From Rhodococcus sp. SGAir0479 (GTDB lineage: Bacteria; Actinomycetota; Actinomycetes; Mycobacteriales; Mycobacteriaceae), in NCBI RefSeq assembly GCF_005484805.1, contig NZ_CP039432.1, forward strand, positions 2,604,001 to 2,668,000: a stretch of 64,000 bases of DNA, given 5' to 3'. A model generated the notes under the pieces. It saw only the letters and a program-made list of their open reading frames with translations, ran no database searches and was not told the origin of the DNA. Of this stretch, positions 7,645-15,987 are shown one piece after another. The position numbers and the translations under genes are program-made. The number at the start of each line of letters is the position of its first letter. The stretch's first letter is position 1.

Positions 7645-7717
7645 TGGAGCTAAGGGGACTCGAACCCCTGACCCCCACACTGCCAGTGTGGTGCGCTACC
7701 AGCTGCGCCATAGCCCC
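7645..7717 (-). tRNA. tRNA-Ala, anticodon GGC
   Basis: The minus strand folds into a full cloverleaf of 73 bases. The acceptor stem GGGGCTA pairs with TAGCTCC with one G-U pair, the anticodon stem is CCACA/TGTGG around the loop CTGGCAG, and the T loop contains GTTCGAGTC. The anticodon GGC reads the GCC alanine codon. No CCA is encoded after the discriminator A. Confidence 0.97.
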
Positions 7718-7872
7718 GTGTGAAGTTGTGCTTCGCGCTTCCGGAGTGACTCCCTTGCGCTGAAAGAAAGTTACACCACCGCCGACGTGGACAACAAATC
7801 GGGTGGTCATAAGCGTTTACAGCGGCACGCCGGCGGTGGCCGACCCGTCGGGGCCGGCCACCGAGCGAATCG

Positions 7873-8622
7873 TTACTGCGACACCTGAGAGACCCAGTCC
7901 GGGTTGCCGAGGGCGTCCACCACCTGACCGTCGTGGACGACGGCCGGGGTGCCCGTCGCCCCGGACGCGGCGAGCGCGGCGCGACCGGTCTCGGCGTCCG
8001 CGGCGGCCTGCTGCACGCGTTCGCCGCTGGTGATGCAGTTGACGGCCTTCTCGTCGGCACCGGCGTCCGAGGCCAGCTTCGCGAGGTCCTCGTCGGTCAG
8101 GTCCGACTTGCCGTTCTCGGCGGGCTGGTTGTCCGGGGAGAACAGCTCGCCGTGGAACTTCGAGTACGCGATCGCGTCACCGGTCTGGGCGACGCACTGC
8201 GACGCCGCGACGGCGCGGGTGGAGTAGTCGCCGCTGGCCGAGAGCCGGTTGAGGAAGTTCAGGATGTGGTAGCGAACGGCGAACTTGCCCTCGTCGACGG
8301 CCTGCGCCACCTCCTGGCCGTGCTTCTGCTCGAGCTGCGCGCAGTACGGGCACATCGGGTCCTCGAAGAGGTCGATGGTGTTGGTGACGTCGGGCAGACC
8401 CACGCGGACCACTCCGGCGTCCTCCATCGTCACCTGCACTGCGGAGTTCTGGACCGCGCCGTAGCCCTCGTTGCGCGGCTTGTCGCTGTCCCGCGTCAGG
8501 AGGATGCCGCCGACCACCAGGGCGGCGATCACGACGATCGCGAGACCGCCGACGATGTACGTGGCCTTGCTGGAGGTCGGCTGGGGGTTGTACTTGACCG
8601 ACTTCGGGTTCTTCGAACTCAC
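7873..8622 (-). CDS. Membrane-anchored DsbA-like thiol-disulfide oxidoreductase
   Basis: The 249-residue protein has a cytoplasmic N-terminus, one transmembrane helix at about 21-43 and an extracytoplasmic thioredoxin-fold domain with CPYC at 91-94, so it probably forms or shuffles disulfides in secreted proteins. The cis-Pro loop appears as GTPAVV near residue 225, and two further cysteines (SQCVA and NCITSG) lie in the helical insert. Upstream in the same direction is a MauE/DoxX-like membrane protein, a family that supplies or relays electrons for such proteins, so the pair is probably one functional unit. Confidence 0.88.
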   Translation of the reverse strand: MSSKNPKSVKYNPQPTSSKATYIVGGLAIVVIAALVVGGILLTRDSDKPRNEGYGAVQNSAVQVTMEDAGVVRVGLPDVTNTIDLFEDPMCPYCAQLEQKHGQEVAQAVDEGKFAVRYHILNFLNRLSASGDYSTRAVAASQCVAQTGDAIAYSKFHGELFSPDNQPAENGKSDLTDEDLAKLASDAGADEKAVNCITSGERVQQAAADAETGRAALAASGATGTPAVVHDGQVVDALGNPDWVSQVSQ

Positions 8623-8643
8623 TTCTCGTCCTTCGTCATGGGG

Positions 8644-8712
8644 GTGAGATCCGTCCGGAACTGACCGAGTGCCCGCCCCGGGACCGTGTAACAGGCACTA
8701 CTCGGATCTCAC
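8644..8712. repeat. 10-bp inverted repeat spanning the gap between the MauE-like and DsbA-like genes
   Basis: GTGAGATCCG at 8644-8653 is the exact inverse of CGGATCTCAC at 8703-8712, separated by 49 bases. The right arm overlaps the stop of the MauE-like gene. In RNA it would bracket the intergenic spacer. There is no T-run, and the role is unknown. Confidence 0.4.
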
Positions 8713-9209
8713 TCTGCCACCGCAGCCTGAGCGGGCACTGAGAACGGCGGCCGGGACCGGGGACCGAGCGCGAACGGGCTGCGCGGCAGCACCACCAACC
8801 ACACCGCGAGCACGAGGAACCCGACGTCGCGGGCGATCTCGCGCGCGTAGTCCCAGCCGTCGACGTCGGCGACGCCGCCGCCGCCGAAGCATCCGCAGTC
8901 GATGGACAGCCCCCGCGCCCACACCGAGAGGATGACGCCGATGAGGACCAGCAGCGTCGCGGCCGACACCACGGCAGCGACGCGTACCGCCAGCCCGATC
9001 ACCAGGAACAGGCCGAGTGCGATCTCGAACATCGGCATCGTGTACGCCACCGGCCGCACGAGGTCCTCGGGCAGCAGTTGATATGCGCGGACCGCGACGA
9101 CGGTCTGCGTCGGGTCGGCGAACTTGATCCACCCGGAGATCAACCAGACCGCGGCCAGCCCGAACCGCGCGACGAGGCTCACGACGAGCGTCCACTTGCG
9201 TTGCGACAC
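8709..9209 (-). CDS. MauE/DoxX-family redox-associated membrane protein
   Basis: A 166-residue protein with four predicted transmembrane helices. The segment LISGWIKFADP after helix one, MFEIALGLFLVIG in helix two and the DCGCFGGGG motif after helix three are typical of the MauE/DoxX group, whose members support disulfide or electron transfer in the membrane. The GTG at 9209 is preferred because homology starts there; GTG at 9218 is possible. Same strand as the DsbA-like gene, 86 bases before it, which supports a shared pathway in envelope disulfide formation. Confidence 0.8.
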   Translation of the reverse strand: MSQRKWTLVVSLVARFGLAAVWLISGWIKFADPTQTVVAVRAYQLLPEDLVRPVAYTMPMFEIALGLFLVIGLAVRVAAVVSAATLLVLIGVILSVWARGLSIDCGCFGGGGVADVDGWDYAREIARDVGFLVLAVWLVVLPRSPFALGPRSRPPFSVPAQAAVAE

Positions 9210-9282
9210 GGCCCCCACGCTACCGAACAGGTATGCCTGCGCTGCCTGGATCGTCCGCGTCTTCCCAGCTAGGTTCGGTCTG

Positions 9283-10014
9283 GTGAACGCCGTATCCGCC
9301 GACGCCGGTTCCCTGCCGCACGACTTCGACCACACTCACGCCGACGTGTCGGGCGGCTGGCTGCGTGCCGCCGTGTTCGGTGCGATGGACGGTCTCGTCA
9401 CCAACACCTCGTTGATCGCCGGGGTGGGCGGCGCGGGCGTGGGCGCGCACACGGTGGTGCTCAGCGGCGTCGCCGGCCTGGTCGCCGGCGCCTTCTCGAT
9501 GGCGCTGGGCGAGTACACGTCCGTCAAGACCGCCAACGAGCAGATCGATGCCGAGGTGCGCGTCGAGCGGCGCGCGCTGCGCACGCACCCGGAGGCCGAG
9601 GAGGCCGAACTGGTCGACACCTTCACGTCGATGGGCATGAGCGAGGCGACGGCGCGGGTGGCGGTCGCGGAGGTCCACGCCGACGCCGACCGGGCCGTCG
9701 AGATCCACATCACCCAGGAGCTGGGGGTCAATCCCAACGAGAAGCCGTCGCCGGTCGTGGCGGCGGGGTCGTCGTTCGTGATGTTCGCGATCGGCGCAAT
9801 CATTCCGCTCATCCCCTATCTGCTGGGATTCGAGTCGCTGTTCGCCGGGCTCGGCATCGGCGGTGCGGGGCTACTGCTCGCGGGCGCGCTCGCGGCGCAC
9901 TTCACCGCCCAGTCCAAGTTCCGCGGCGCCCTCCGGCAGCTGCTGTTCGGTGCGATCGCCGTCGGCGCCACCTACCTCGTCGGTGCGCTCGTCGGCGTCG
10001 GCGTCGGTGGGTGA
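9283..10014 (+). CDS. VIT1/CCC1-family iron/manganese transporter
   Basis: The 243-residue product matches the vacuolar iron transporter family, which moves Fe2+ or Mn2+ out of the cytosol. FGAMDGLVTNTSLIAGVGGAG in the first helix, GAFSMALGEYTSVKTANEQ in the second, a charged cytoplasmic metal-binding helical domain rich in Glu (about residues 80-150), and three more C-terminal helices are visible. The GTG at 9283 is the likely start. It is divergent from the MauE-like gene with a 73-base gap, and its 3' end overlaps the end of the opposite MFS gene by 144 bases. Confidence 0.88.
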   Translation: MNAVSADAGSLPHDFDHTHADVSGGWLRAAVFGAMDGLVTNTSLIAGVGGAGVGAHTVVLSGVAGLVAGAFSMALGEYTSVKTANEQIDAEVRVERRALRTHPEAEEAELVDTFTSMGMSEATARVAVAEVHADADRAVEIHITQELGVNPNEKPSPVVAAGSSFVMFAIGAIIPLIPYLLGFESLFAGLGIGGAGLLLAGALAAHFTAQSKFRGALRQLLFGAIAVGATYLVGALVGVGVGG

Positions 10015-11223
10015 TCCCGCGTCGCGACCGAACCCCCGCGGTGCCACGATCCAGAGCACGACCGGGGCCAGCATGATCGCCCCGGTCACCGCCCACGCGG
10101 CGGTGAAGGACAGTGACTCCGCCAGTATCCCCGCGACCAGCGGACCGGCGAACGCGCCGATGTCACTGGTCATCTGGAAGGCCGCCAGGAGCGGCCCGCC
10201 CCGGCGCTCGGACCCGACGACGTCGGCCACCGCGGCCTGCTGCGCGGGCCCCATGATCCCCGACCCGATGCCCGAGACCGCGGTCGCGACGCAGAACACG
10301 ACGAAGTTGTCGGTCAGGCCCATCGTCATCGTCGAGACCCCGCAGACCAGCAGACCGGTGATGACGAACGGCCTTCGGCCGATGCGGTCGGAGAGCCGGC
10401 CGGACCGCATGAGGACCAGCGCGTTGCCGACCGCGAACACGGTCAGGGCGATGGCGGTGCCGGCGGTGTCTCCGTCGAGCGCCTCCACGACGAACAGCGG
10501 CACGAGCGCGATCCGGACGCCGAAGATCACCCACCCGGTCGCGAGGTTGGACGCCAGTGCCGCCCGGAACAGCGACGAGCGCAGTCCCTCCCGCAGCGTC
10601 ATCGTCCGCATCTCGCTGTCGCCCTCGGGTTCGGCCAGGCGGGAGTTGCGCAGCGCGACGAACACGACCGTCGCCGCGAGGACCAGCGCGACGGTGTAGA
10701 TCGCGAACGGCACCCGCAGCCCGAACCCGGCCAGCAGACCACCGAACAACGGGCCGGTGATGGTGCCGGTGAGGAAGGAGGCCGTGTAGATGCCCGACAC
10801 TCGGCCGCGTCCCCCGGGCGGGGACAGGCGGATCAGCAGGCCCAGCGCGGACACCGTGAACATCGTGGACCCGATGCCGCCGAACGCCCGGAAGACGAGC
10901 AGCTGCCAATAATCGGTGGCGACCGTGCATGCGCCCATCGACGTCGCCGTGATCAGCAGACCCGCCATGTACGTGGGCCGCTCGCCGAGCTTCTGCACCA
11001 GCGTGCCGCTCATGGGCGCGAACATCAGACGCATCAGTGCGAACACGCTGATCACCGCGCTGGCCGCGGTCAGTCCCACCCCGAAGCTGGACGCGAACTG
11101 CGGCAGGGCGGGAGCCACGATCCCGTACCCGAGCGCGACGATGAACGCCGACACGACGAGGACCCAGATCTCCCTGGGCAGCTTCGTGTCGGCGGTCGGG
11201 GAGGTATCCGGCGAGGTGCTCAT
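9871..11223 (-). CDS. MFS transporter, drug efflux type
   Basis: A 450-residue major facilitator with 12 predicted helices. The loop between helices 2 and 3 has the form GTLVQKLGERPTYMAG, the equivalent in the second half is SGRLSDRIGRRPFVITG, and helix five contains GPLFGGLLAGFG, all typical of 12-helix drug:H+ antiporters. The last 50 residues or so form an Asp/Glu-rich polar tail coded antisense to the VIT gene. The substrate is unknown. The gene upstream on this strand is pgm, 35 bases away. Confidence 0.88.
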   Translation of the reverse strand: MSTSPDTSPTADTKLPREIWVLVVSAFIVALGYGIVAPALPQFASSFGVGLTAASAVISVFALMRLMFAPMSGTLVQKLGERPTYMAGLLITATSMGACTVATDYWQLLVFRAFGGIGSTMFTVSALGLLIRLSPPGGRGRVSGIYTASFLTGTITGPLFGGLLAGFGLRVPFAIYTVALVLAATVVFVALRNSRLAEPEGDSEMRTMTLREGLRSSLFRAALASNLATGWVIFGVRIALVPLFVVEALDGDTAGTAIALTVFAVGNALVLMRSGRLSDRIGRRPFVITGLLVCGVSTMTMGLTDNFVVFCVATAVSGIGSGIMGPAQQAAVADVVGSERRGGPLLAAFQMTSDIGAFAGPLVAGILAESLSFTAAWAVTGAIMLAPVVLWIVAPRGFGRDAGSPTDADADERTDEVGGADGDRTEQQLPEGAAELGLGGEVRRERAREQ

Positions 11224-11258
11224 TGCGGACGAATGTATCGGCGCGGTAGAACCGGGGT

Positions 11259-12896
11259 TCAGGCCGATCCCAGTGCGCGGGATACGACGTCCTGCGCCGC
11301 CGCCTGCACCTCCGCGAGATGGTCAGGGCCGCGGAAGGATTCGGCGTAGATCTTGTACACGTCCTCGGTGCCGGACGGGCGCGCGGCGAACCACGCGTTC
11401 TCGGTGGTGACCTTCAGCCCGCCGATCGCCGCACCGTTACCCGGCGCGGTGGTGAGCGTCGCCGTGACCGCCTCGCCGGCCAGTTCGGTCGTGGTGACCT
11501 GTTCCGGCGACAACCGCGACAGCACCGCTTTCTGGTCCCGGGTCGCCGGCGCATCGATGCGCGCGTAGGCCGGGTCCCCGAACCGCTCGGTGAGCTCGCG
11601 GTAGCGCTCGGACGGGCTCCGTCCGGTGACGGCGGTGATCTCAGCCGCCAACAACGCCAGCAGGATTCCGTCCTTGTCGGTGGTCCACACGGAACCGTCG
11701 TGACGCAGGAACGACGCGCCGGCGCTCTCCTCACCGCCGAAGCCGAGGGACCCGTCCAGCAGGCCGGGCACGAACCACTTGAACCCGACGGGCACCTCGA
11801 CGACCTCGCGACCGAGTCCGTCCGCGACCCGGTCGATCATCGAGGAGCTGACCAGTGTCTTGCCGATCTTCGTCGTGGGCGCCCATCCGGCGCGGTGGGT
11901 GTACAGGTAGTCGATCGCGACCGCGAGGTAGTGATTGGGATTCATGAGCCCGGCATCGGGAGTGACGATGCCGTGCCGGTCGGCGTCGGCGTCGTTGCCG
12001 GTCGCGAGGTCGAATCGGTCGCGGGCGGCGATGAGCGACGCCATCGCGTGCGGCGACGAGCAGTCCATCCGGATCTTGCCGTCCCCGTCGAGGGTCATGA
12101 ACCGCCACGTCGCGTCGACGAGCGGGTTGACGACCGTGAGGTCGAGGCGGTGCCGTTCGGCGATGGCCGCCCAGTAGTCAACCGACGCGCCACCGAGCGG
12201 GTCGGCACCGATCCGCAGCCCCGACGCCCGGATCGCGTCGAGATCCAGGACTCCGGGCAGGTCGTCGACGTAGTGCTCGAGGAAGTCGTGGCGTCCGGCG
12301 GCCGCGAGTGCCCGCGCGAGCGGCACCCGCGCGATCTCCGACACACCGGCGCGGAGCAGCTCGTTGGCGCGGTCGGCGATCACCGAGGTGGCGTCGCTGT
12401 CGGCGGGCCCGCCGTGCGGCGGGTTGTACTTGAAGCCGCCGTCGCGGGGCGGGTTGTGCGAGGGCGTGACGACGATGCCGTCGGCGCGGGCGCCGGACCC
12501 GGCGGCGTTGTGCCGAAGGATCGCGTGGCTCACCGCCGGAGTGGGGGTGTACCCGTCCCGCGCGTCGACCACGACGGCGACGTCGTTGGCGACCAGCACC
12601 TCGAGGGCGGTCGCCCACGCGGGTTCGGACAGCGCGTGGGTGTCGCGTCCCAGGAACAGCGGGCCGGTGACGCCCTGTGCGGCGCGGTACTCGACGATGG
12701 CCTGCGTGGTGGCGAGGATGTGCGCCTCGTTGAACGCCGAGTCCAGGCTCGAGCCGCGATGGCCCGAGGTTCCGAACACGACCTGCTGCAACGGGTCCGC
12801 CGGATCGGGGGTGCGCGTGTAGTACGCGGACACCAGGTGCGCCAGGTCCTCGAGATCCTGCGGCTGTGCCACCTGTCCGGCTCGTTCGTGCACCAT
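11259..12896 (-). CDS. pgm: Phosphoglucomutase (alpha-D-glucose phosphate-specific)
   Basis: Interconverts glucose-1-phosphate and glucose-6-phosphate, feeding glycogen, trehalose and wall polysaccharide synthesis. The 545-residue chain has the usual length and order: [10 protein letters not shown] near residue 42, the phosphoserine loop [19 protein letters not shown], the metal loop NDADADRHG, the sugar-binding loop [15 protein letters not shown], and the phosphate-binding [16 protein letters not shown] near the C-terminus. The ATG at 12896 is well supported. Confidence 0.96.
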   Translation of the reverse strand: MVHERAGQVAQPQDLEDLAHLVSAYYTRTPDPADPLQQVVFGTSGHRGSSLDSAFNEAHILATTQAIVEYRAAQGVTGPLFLGRDTHALSEPAWATALEVLVANDVAVVVDARDGYTPTPAVSHAILRHNAAGSGARADGIVVTPSHNPPRDGGFKYNPPHGGPADSDATSVIADRANELLRAGVSEIARVPLARALAAAGRHDFLEHYVDDLPGVLDLDAIRASGLRIGADPLGGASVDYWAAIAERHRLDLTVVNPLVDATWRFMTLDGDGKIRMDCSSPHAMASLIAARDRFDLATGNDADADRHGIVTPDAGLMNPNHYLAVAIDYLYTHRAGWAPTTKIGKTLVSSSMIDRVADGLGREVVEVPVGFKWFVPGLLDGSLGFGGEESAGASFLRHDGSVWTTDKDGILLALLAAEITAVTGRSPSERYRELTERFGDPAYARIDAPATRDQKAVLSRLSPEQVTTTELAGEAVTATLTTAPGNGAAIGGLKVTTENAWFAARPSGTEDVYKIYAESFRGPDHLAEVQAAAQDVVSRALGSA

Positions 12897-12969
12897 CTAC
12901 CCCTCCGACTCCGTGAACTCCTACGCGTTCATCGTGCCAGGGGCGGACGTTACCGGCGGGTCGAGCCGC

Positions 12970-13314
12970 TCAGGCGGTGAGATGGAACCCCGCCCACGCC
13001 ACGCCGATGCCGGCCGCGAGACTGGCCGCGACGTACACCGCCGACGTGACCGACCGGCCCACCCGCACCAGGCCGACGGTCTCGGTGGCGAAGGTCGAAT
13101 AGGTGGTGAGTCCGCCGCAGAAGCCCGTCCCGAGCAGCGCGAAGACCGCGGCCGGCAGCGTCGCCCCGGACAACAGCCCGAGGACGAGGCACCCCACCAC
13201 GTTGACGACGAACGTGGGCACCGGGAAGCTCGCGTACGACCGCAGGTGCCGCGCTGCGAGATAGCGCACACCGGCGCCCACACCACCCCCGAGCGCGACC
13301 AGCAGCACCGTCAT
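12970..13314 (-). CDS. crcB: Fluoride ion channel CrcB (second of a pair)
   Basis: A 114-residue, four-helix Fluc channel that releases fluoride from the cytoplasm. NVVGCLVLGLLSG and the broken-helix motif FCGGLTTYSTFATE are the conserved signatures. The start overlaps the stop of the other crcB by four bases (ATGA), so the two are co-translated. Paired small CrcB proteins often form heterodimers with opposite insertion, the likely arrangement here. Confidence 0.93.
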   Translation of the reverse strand: MTVLLVALGGGVGAGVRYLAARHLRSYASFPVPTFVVNVVGCLVLGLLSGATLPAAVFALLGTGFCGGLTTYSTFATETVGLVRVGRSVTSAVYVAASLAAGIGVAWAGFHLTA

Positions 13315-13712
13315 GCCCGCTCCGCCCGCAGCCGGACGTGCACCGCGTGGCCCACGCCCATGCCGAGACGGGCGGCCAGCAGCGCGGGCACCAGCGTCGC
13401 GACGACGTAGAGAGTGGCCTCACCCGGGTTGCGGACCGCGTCGACGGCGAACGTCGAGAAGGTCGTGAAACCGCCCAGGACACCGACGCCGAGGAACAGC
13501 CGCCACAATCGGTCGGGTCCGAGAATCGCGGCCAGGACTCCGAGCAACAGTGAGCCGACGACGTTGACGACCGCGATGACCCAGATGCCGGGAAACTGCT
13601 GCGCGAGCAGGTACCGCACGGTCGCGCCCACCGCACCGCCCACCGCCACCACGGACAGTGCCCGTCCCTCCACCACGACCGCTCCCATCCGTCCCGTCGC
13701 CAGTATCGGCAC
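13311..13712 (-). CDS. crcB: Fluoride ion channel CrcB (first of a pair)
   Basis: A 133-residue four-helix CrcB with NVVGSLLLGVLAA and LGGFTTFSTFAVDA. It has an N-terminal extension of about 20 residues relative to its partner. It is 12 bases after the end of the GyrI-like gene and overlaps the second crcB by four bases. There is no room for a fluoride riboswitch directly in front of it. Confidence 0.93.
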   Translation of the reverse strand: MPILATGRMGAVVVEGRALSVVAVGGAVGATVRYLLAQQFPGIWVIAVVNVVGSLLLGVLAAILGPDRLWRLFLGVGVLGGFTTFSTFAVDAVRNPGEATLYVVATLVPALLAARLGMGVGHAVHVRLRAERA

Positions 13713-13724
13713 GGCGATTGTCCG

Positions 13725-14198
13725 TCATCGTCCGCGACGGGGTGCGTCCGGCCGGACGGGAGGGCCCTGCAGCTGCAGGTACAGGTCGTGAGGTCCGTGC
13801 TGGTCGTGGTGGTATCCGACGTCGAGTTTGTGCGCGCCGGCCCGCAACTCGTTCGTCGCCGCCCACCGGTACATCTCGGCGAACGTGTCGGCGATCGCCG
13901 ACACGTCCCCGACGTGCCGGTGGTGCAGGTACCGGCCGGCCGGTGCCCGGCCCAGGGTCCAGCCCTCCGGCAGGGACAGCGGCGGCACGTCGACGACGGC
14001 GCCGAGCACCTCGCGGTAGTCGCCGCCACCCAGGTCGGTGCTGAAGTCGACGAGGCCGTCGTCCGGGCCGCTCGGCAGGTCGCCGCGGCGCGCGAACACC
14101 CGTGCCCACACCTGCGGCACCACCACCGCGAGTTCGGAGAACGGCGCCACCACCTCGATCCCGACGATCGTCACCTCTCGGCGCTCGACGACCTGCAC
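13725..14198 (-). CDS. GyrI-like / effector-binding domain protein
   Basis: A 157-residue single-domain protein resembling the GyrI-like small-molecule binding domain found at the end of AraC and MerR regulators. The segment APAGRYLHHRHVGD followed by a helix MYRWAATNEL and a final strand DVGYHH matches this fold. There is no DNA-binding domain. It is on the same strand as the two crcB genes, 12 bases upstream, probably in one transcript. The ligand is unknown. Confidence 0.65.
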   Translation of the reverse strand: MQVVERREVTIVGIEVVAPFSELAVVVPQVWARVFARRGDLPSGPDDGLVDFSTDLGGGDYREVLGAVVDVPPLSLPEGWTLGRAPAGRYLHHRHVGDVSAIADTFAEMYRWAATNELRAGAHKLDVGYHHDQHGPHDLYLQLQGPPVRPDAPRRGR

Positions 14199-14255
14199 GA
14201 CTGCGCTCCCTTCCGTTCACCGGCGCGCCGGCCCCCGGTCCACGACCGCACCCGA

Positions 14256-15248
14256 TCATGGCAGCCGACGAGTGTCCTGCACGTCGGAACGGACGTGGAC
14301 ATCGGCGAACGAGTCGATCGCGGCGACGAGGTGACCGGTGAAGCTGCCGCCGCCGTGTCCGGCGTCGTCGACCACGACGAGCCGGCTGCCGGGCCAGAGC
14401 CGGGACAGCTCCCACGCCGTGTCGAGCGGTCCGGACACGTCGTGGCGACCGTGCACGAGCACCGCGGGAACGTCAGCCAACGCCGCCATCCCGTCGCGGA
14501 TCGGGTTCTCGCCCAGGAAGTGGTCGTTGCCCCAGTAATGGGTGACCAGCCGCGCGAACACCATGCGGAAGGCGGGGTCGTCGTAGCGCGGGTTCCGGCT
14601 CCAGCCCGGCGCGAGTGAGACGTGGGTGTCCTCCCATTCGCACCACCGCCGGGCCGCGTCGTCCCGCACCCTCGGATCGGGATCGGCGAGAAGCCGCGCG
14701 TACGCGGCCGCGAGGTTGCCGTCGCGCTCGTCGAGCGGGACGGGTTCGACGAAGCGTTCCCATTCGCGCGGGAAGATCCGCCGCATGTCGCGGGTGATCC
14801 ACTCGACCTCCGCGCGGGTACCGGATGTGATCGCCCCGAGGGCCATGCCGATCACCCGATCGGGATGCGCCTGCGCGTAGGCCAGGCCCAGCGTGACGCC
14901 CCAGGACACCCCTACTACCACCCACCGGTCGATGCCGAGGTGCTCGCGCAGCCGTTCGATGTCGTGGACGAGGTGCGCCGTGGTGTTGGTCGAGAGATCG
15001 GCGGCGGTCTCGCTCGCCAGCGGCCGGCTGCGCCCACACCCGCGCTGGTCGAAGAGGACCGCCCGAAACGCGGACGGGTCGAAGAACCGGCGCATGCCCG
15101 GTCCGCAGCCGGACCCGGGCCCGCCGTGGAGACAGACGGCCGGCACGCCGTCGGGGCGGCCGACCGTCTCCCAGTACAAGCGATGGCCGTCGGTCACCTC
15201 CAGCAGCCCGGACGCGTACGGCTCGGCGGGCGCGTGACCGAGGACCAT
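14256..15248 (-). CDS. pip: Prolyl aminopeptidase (alpha/beta hydrolase, S33 family)
   Basis: The 330-residue enzyme removes N-terminal proline from peptides. It shows HGGPGSGCGP for the oxyanion hole, DQRGCGRSRP, the nucleophile elbow GVSWG, the acid residue in HGRHDVSGP and the catalytic His in DDAGHGGG. The LALAYAQAHP-like segment and the ITRDMRRIFPREWERF cap region are typical of Pip. The ATG at 15248 is chosen because an upstream extension has no homology and runs toward the tmRNA terminator. Confidence 0.9.
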   Translation of the reverse strand: MVLGHAPAEPYASGLLEVTDGHRLYWETVGRPDGVPAVCLHGGPGSGCGPGMRRFFDPSAFRAVLFDQRGCGRSRPLASETAADLSTNTTAHLVHDIERLREHLGIDRWVVVGVSWGVTLGLAYAQAHPDRVIGMALGAITSGTRAEVEWITRDMRRIFPREWERFVEPVPLDERDGNLAAAYARLLADPDPRVRDDAARRWCEWEDTHVSLAPGWSRNPRYDDPAFRMVFARLVTHYWGNDHFLGENPIRDGMAALADVPAVLVHGRHDVSGPLDTAWELSRLWPGSRLVVVDDAGHGGGSFTGHLVAAIDSFADVHVRSDVQDTRRLP

Positions 15249-15324
15249 GCACCGAGTGTGGCAGCCCACCGCGTCCTTCGCCGGCGGGCGGCCCGCGGGT
15301 CGACAGGTTCCGGACAACGAAAAA

Positions 15325-15358
15325 GGGGCCCGATCGGAAGGTTTTCCGATCGGGCCCC
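15325..15358 (-). terminator. Rho-independent terminator of ssrA
   Basis: A perfect 15-bp stem pairs 15325-15339 with 15344-15358 around a GGTT loop. On the minus strand it follows the tmRNA 3' end and runs into five T residues (15324-15320). Confidence 0.93.
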
Positions 15359-15365
15359 TCTCCAG

Positions 15366-15734
15366 TGGAGCTGCCGGGAATCGAACCCGGGTCCTCCGCC
15401 GCTTTGCCAGGGCTTCTCCGTGTGCAGTTCGCTATGCCTCTACTTGGATCTCCCGGTCTCGCGAACAAGCCGTGATGACGATCCCAGTCGCTGTTGGTTG
15501 TCCCGCTCCACCCCGCGACCGAGTGGAACGGTAGAGCCCTCTAGCTGATGCCAGGATCCGGGTCGAGGGCGAACCCGGGCTGACAGACACGCAGTCGCTA
15601 CTTAGGCAGCGAGGGCGTAGTCGCGCTGATTGGAATCGGCGCTTATTGGTTTGCAGCGACGCTTACGGTGGTCTCTTGCCTGCACCGACACGCTTCCCCT
15701 GACTCAACGTACGCAGTCGAAACCGTTCAGCCCC
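15366..15734 (-). ncRNA. ssrA: Transfer-messenger RNA
   Basis: tmRNA rescues stalled ribosomes with SmpB. On the minus strand the 5' end GGGGCTG pairs with CAGCTCC at the 3' end to make the tRNA-like acceptor stem, and GGTTCGATTCC forms the T arm. The tag frame at 15602-15640 encodes ADSNQRDYALAA and then TAA; with the alanine from the charged molecule the added tag has 13 residues. The tag is very close to the mycobacterial one. No CCA is encoded. smpB lies about 2.3 kb away at 18075-18548. Confidence 0.96.
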
Positions 15735-15987
15735 GTACGTCCCCACGACTCTCGTGAGGTCACCTACTGTAACTCCCCCGCCCCCGGGATTCATCCCGAT
15801 TATCGCGGTTCGACGACCCCGCTGTGCTCGAGCACACCGACGCGTCGAGATCGAGCACACCGGGCCGTGCCGCCCATCTGCGCATTTCCGCATTGGGAGG
15901 CAGCCGGTTCCGTTACTGTCGGGCCCCGACACCGCGATCCGGTGACGCAGATCACCATCGCGCAGCACGGGACATCTGGGGGGACGC

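Noticed and set aside
13712-13725. Fluoride riboswitch before crcB
   Set aside because: Only about 12 bases separate crcB from the gene upstream, and no such motif is visible before that gene either.
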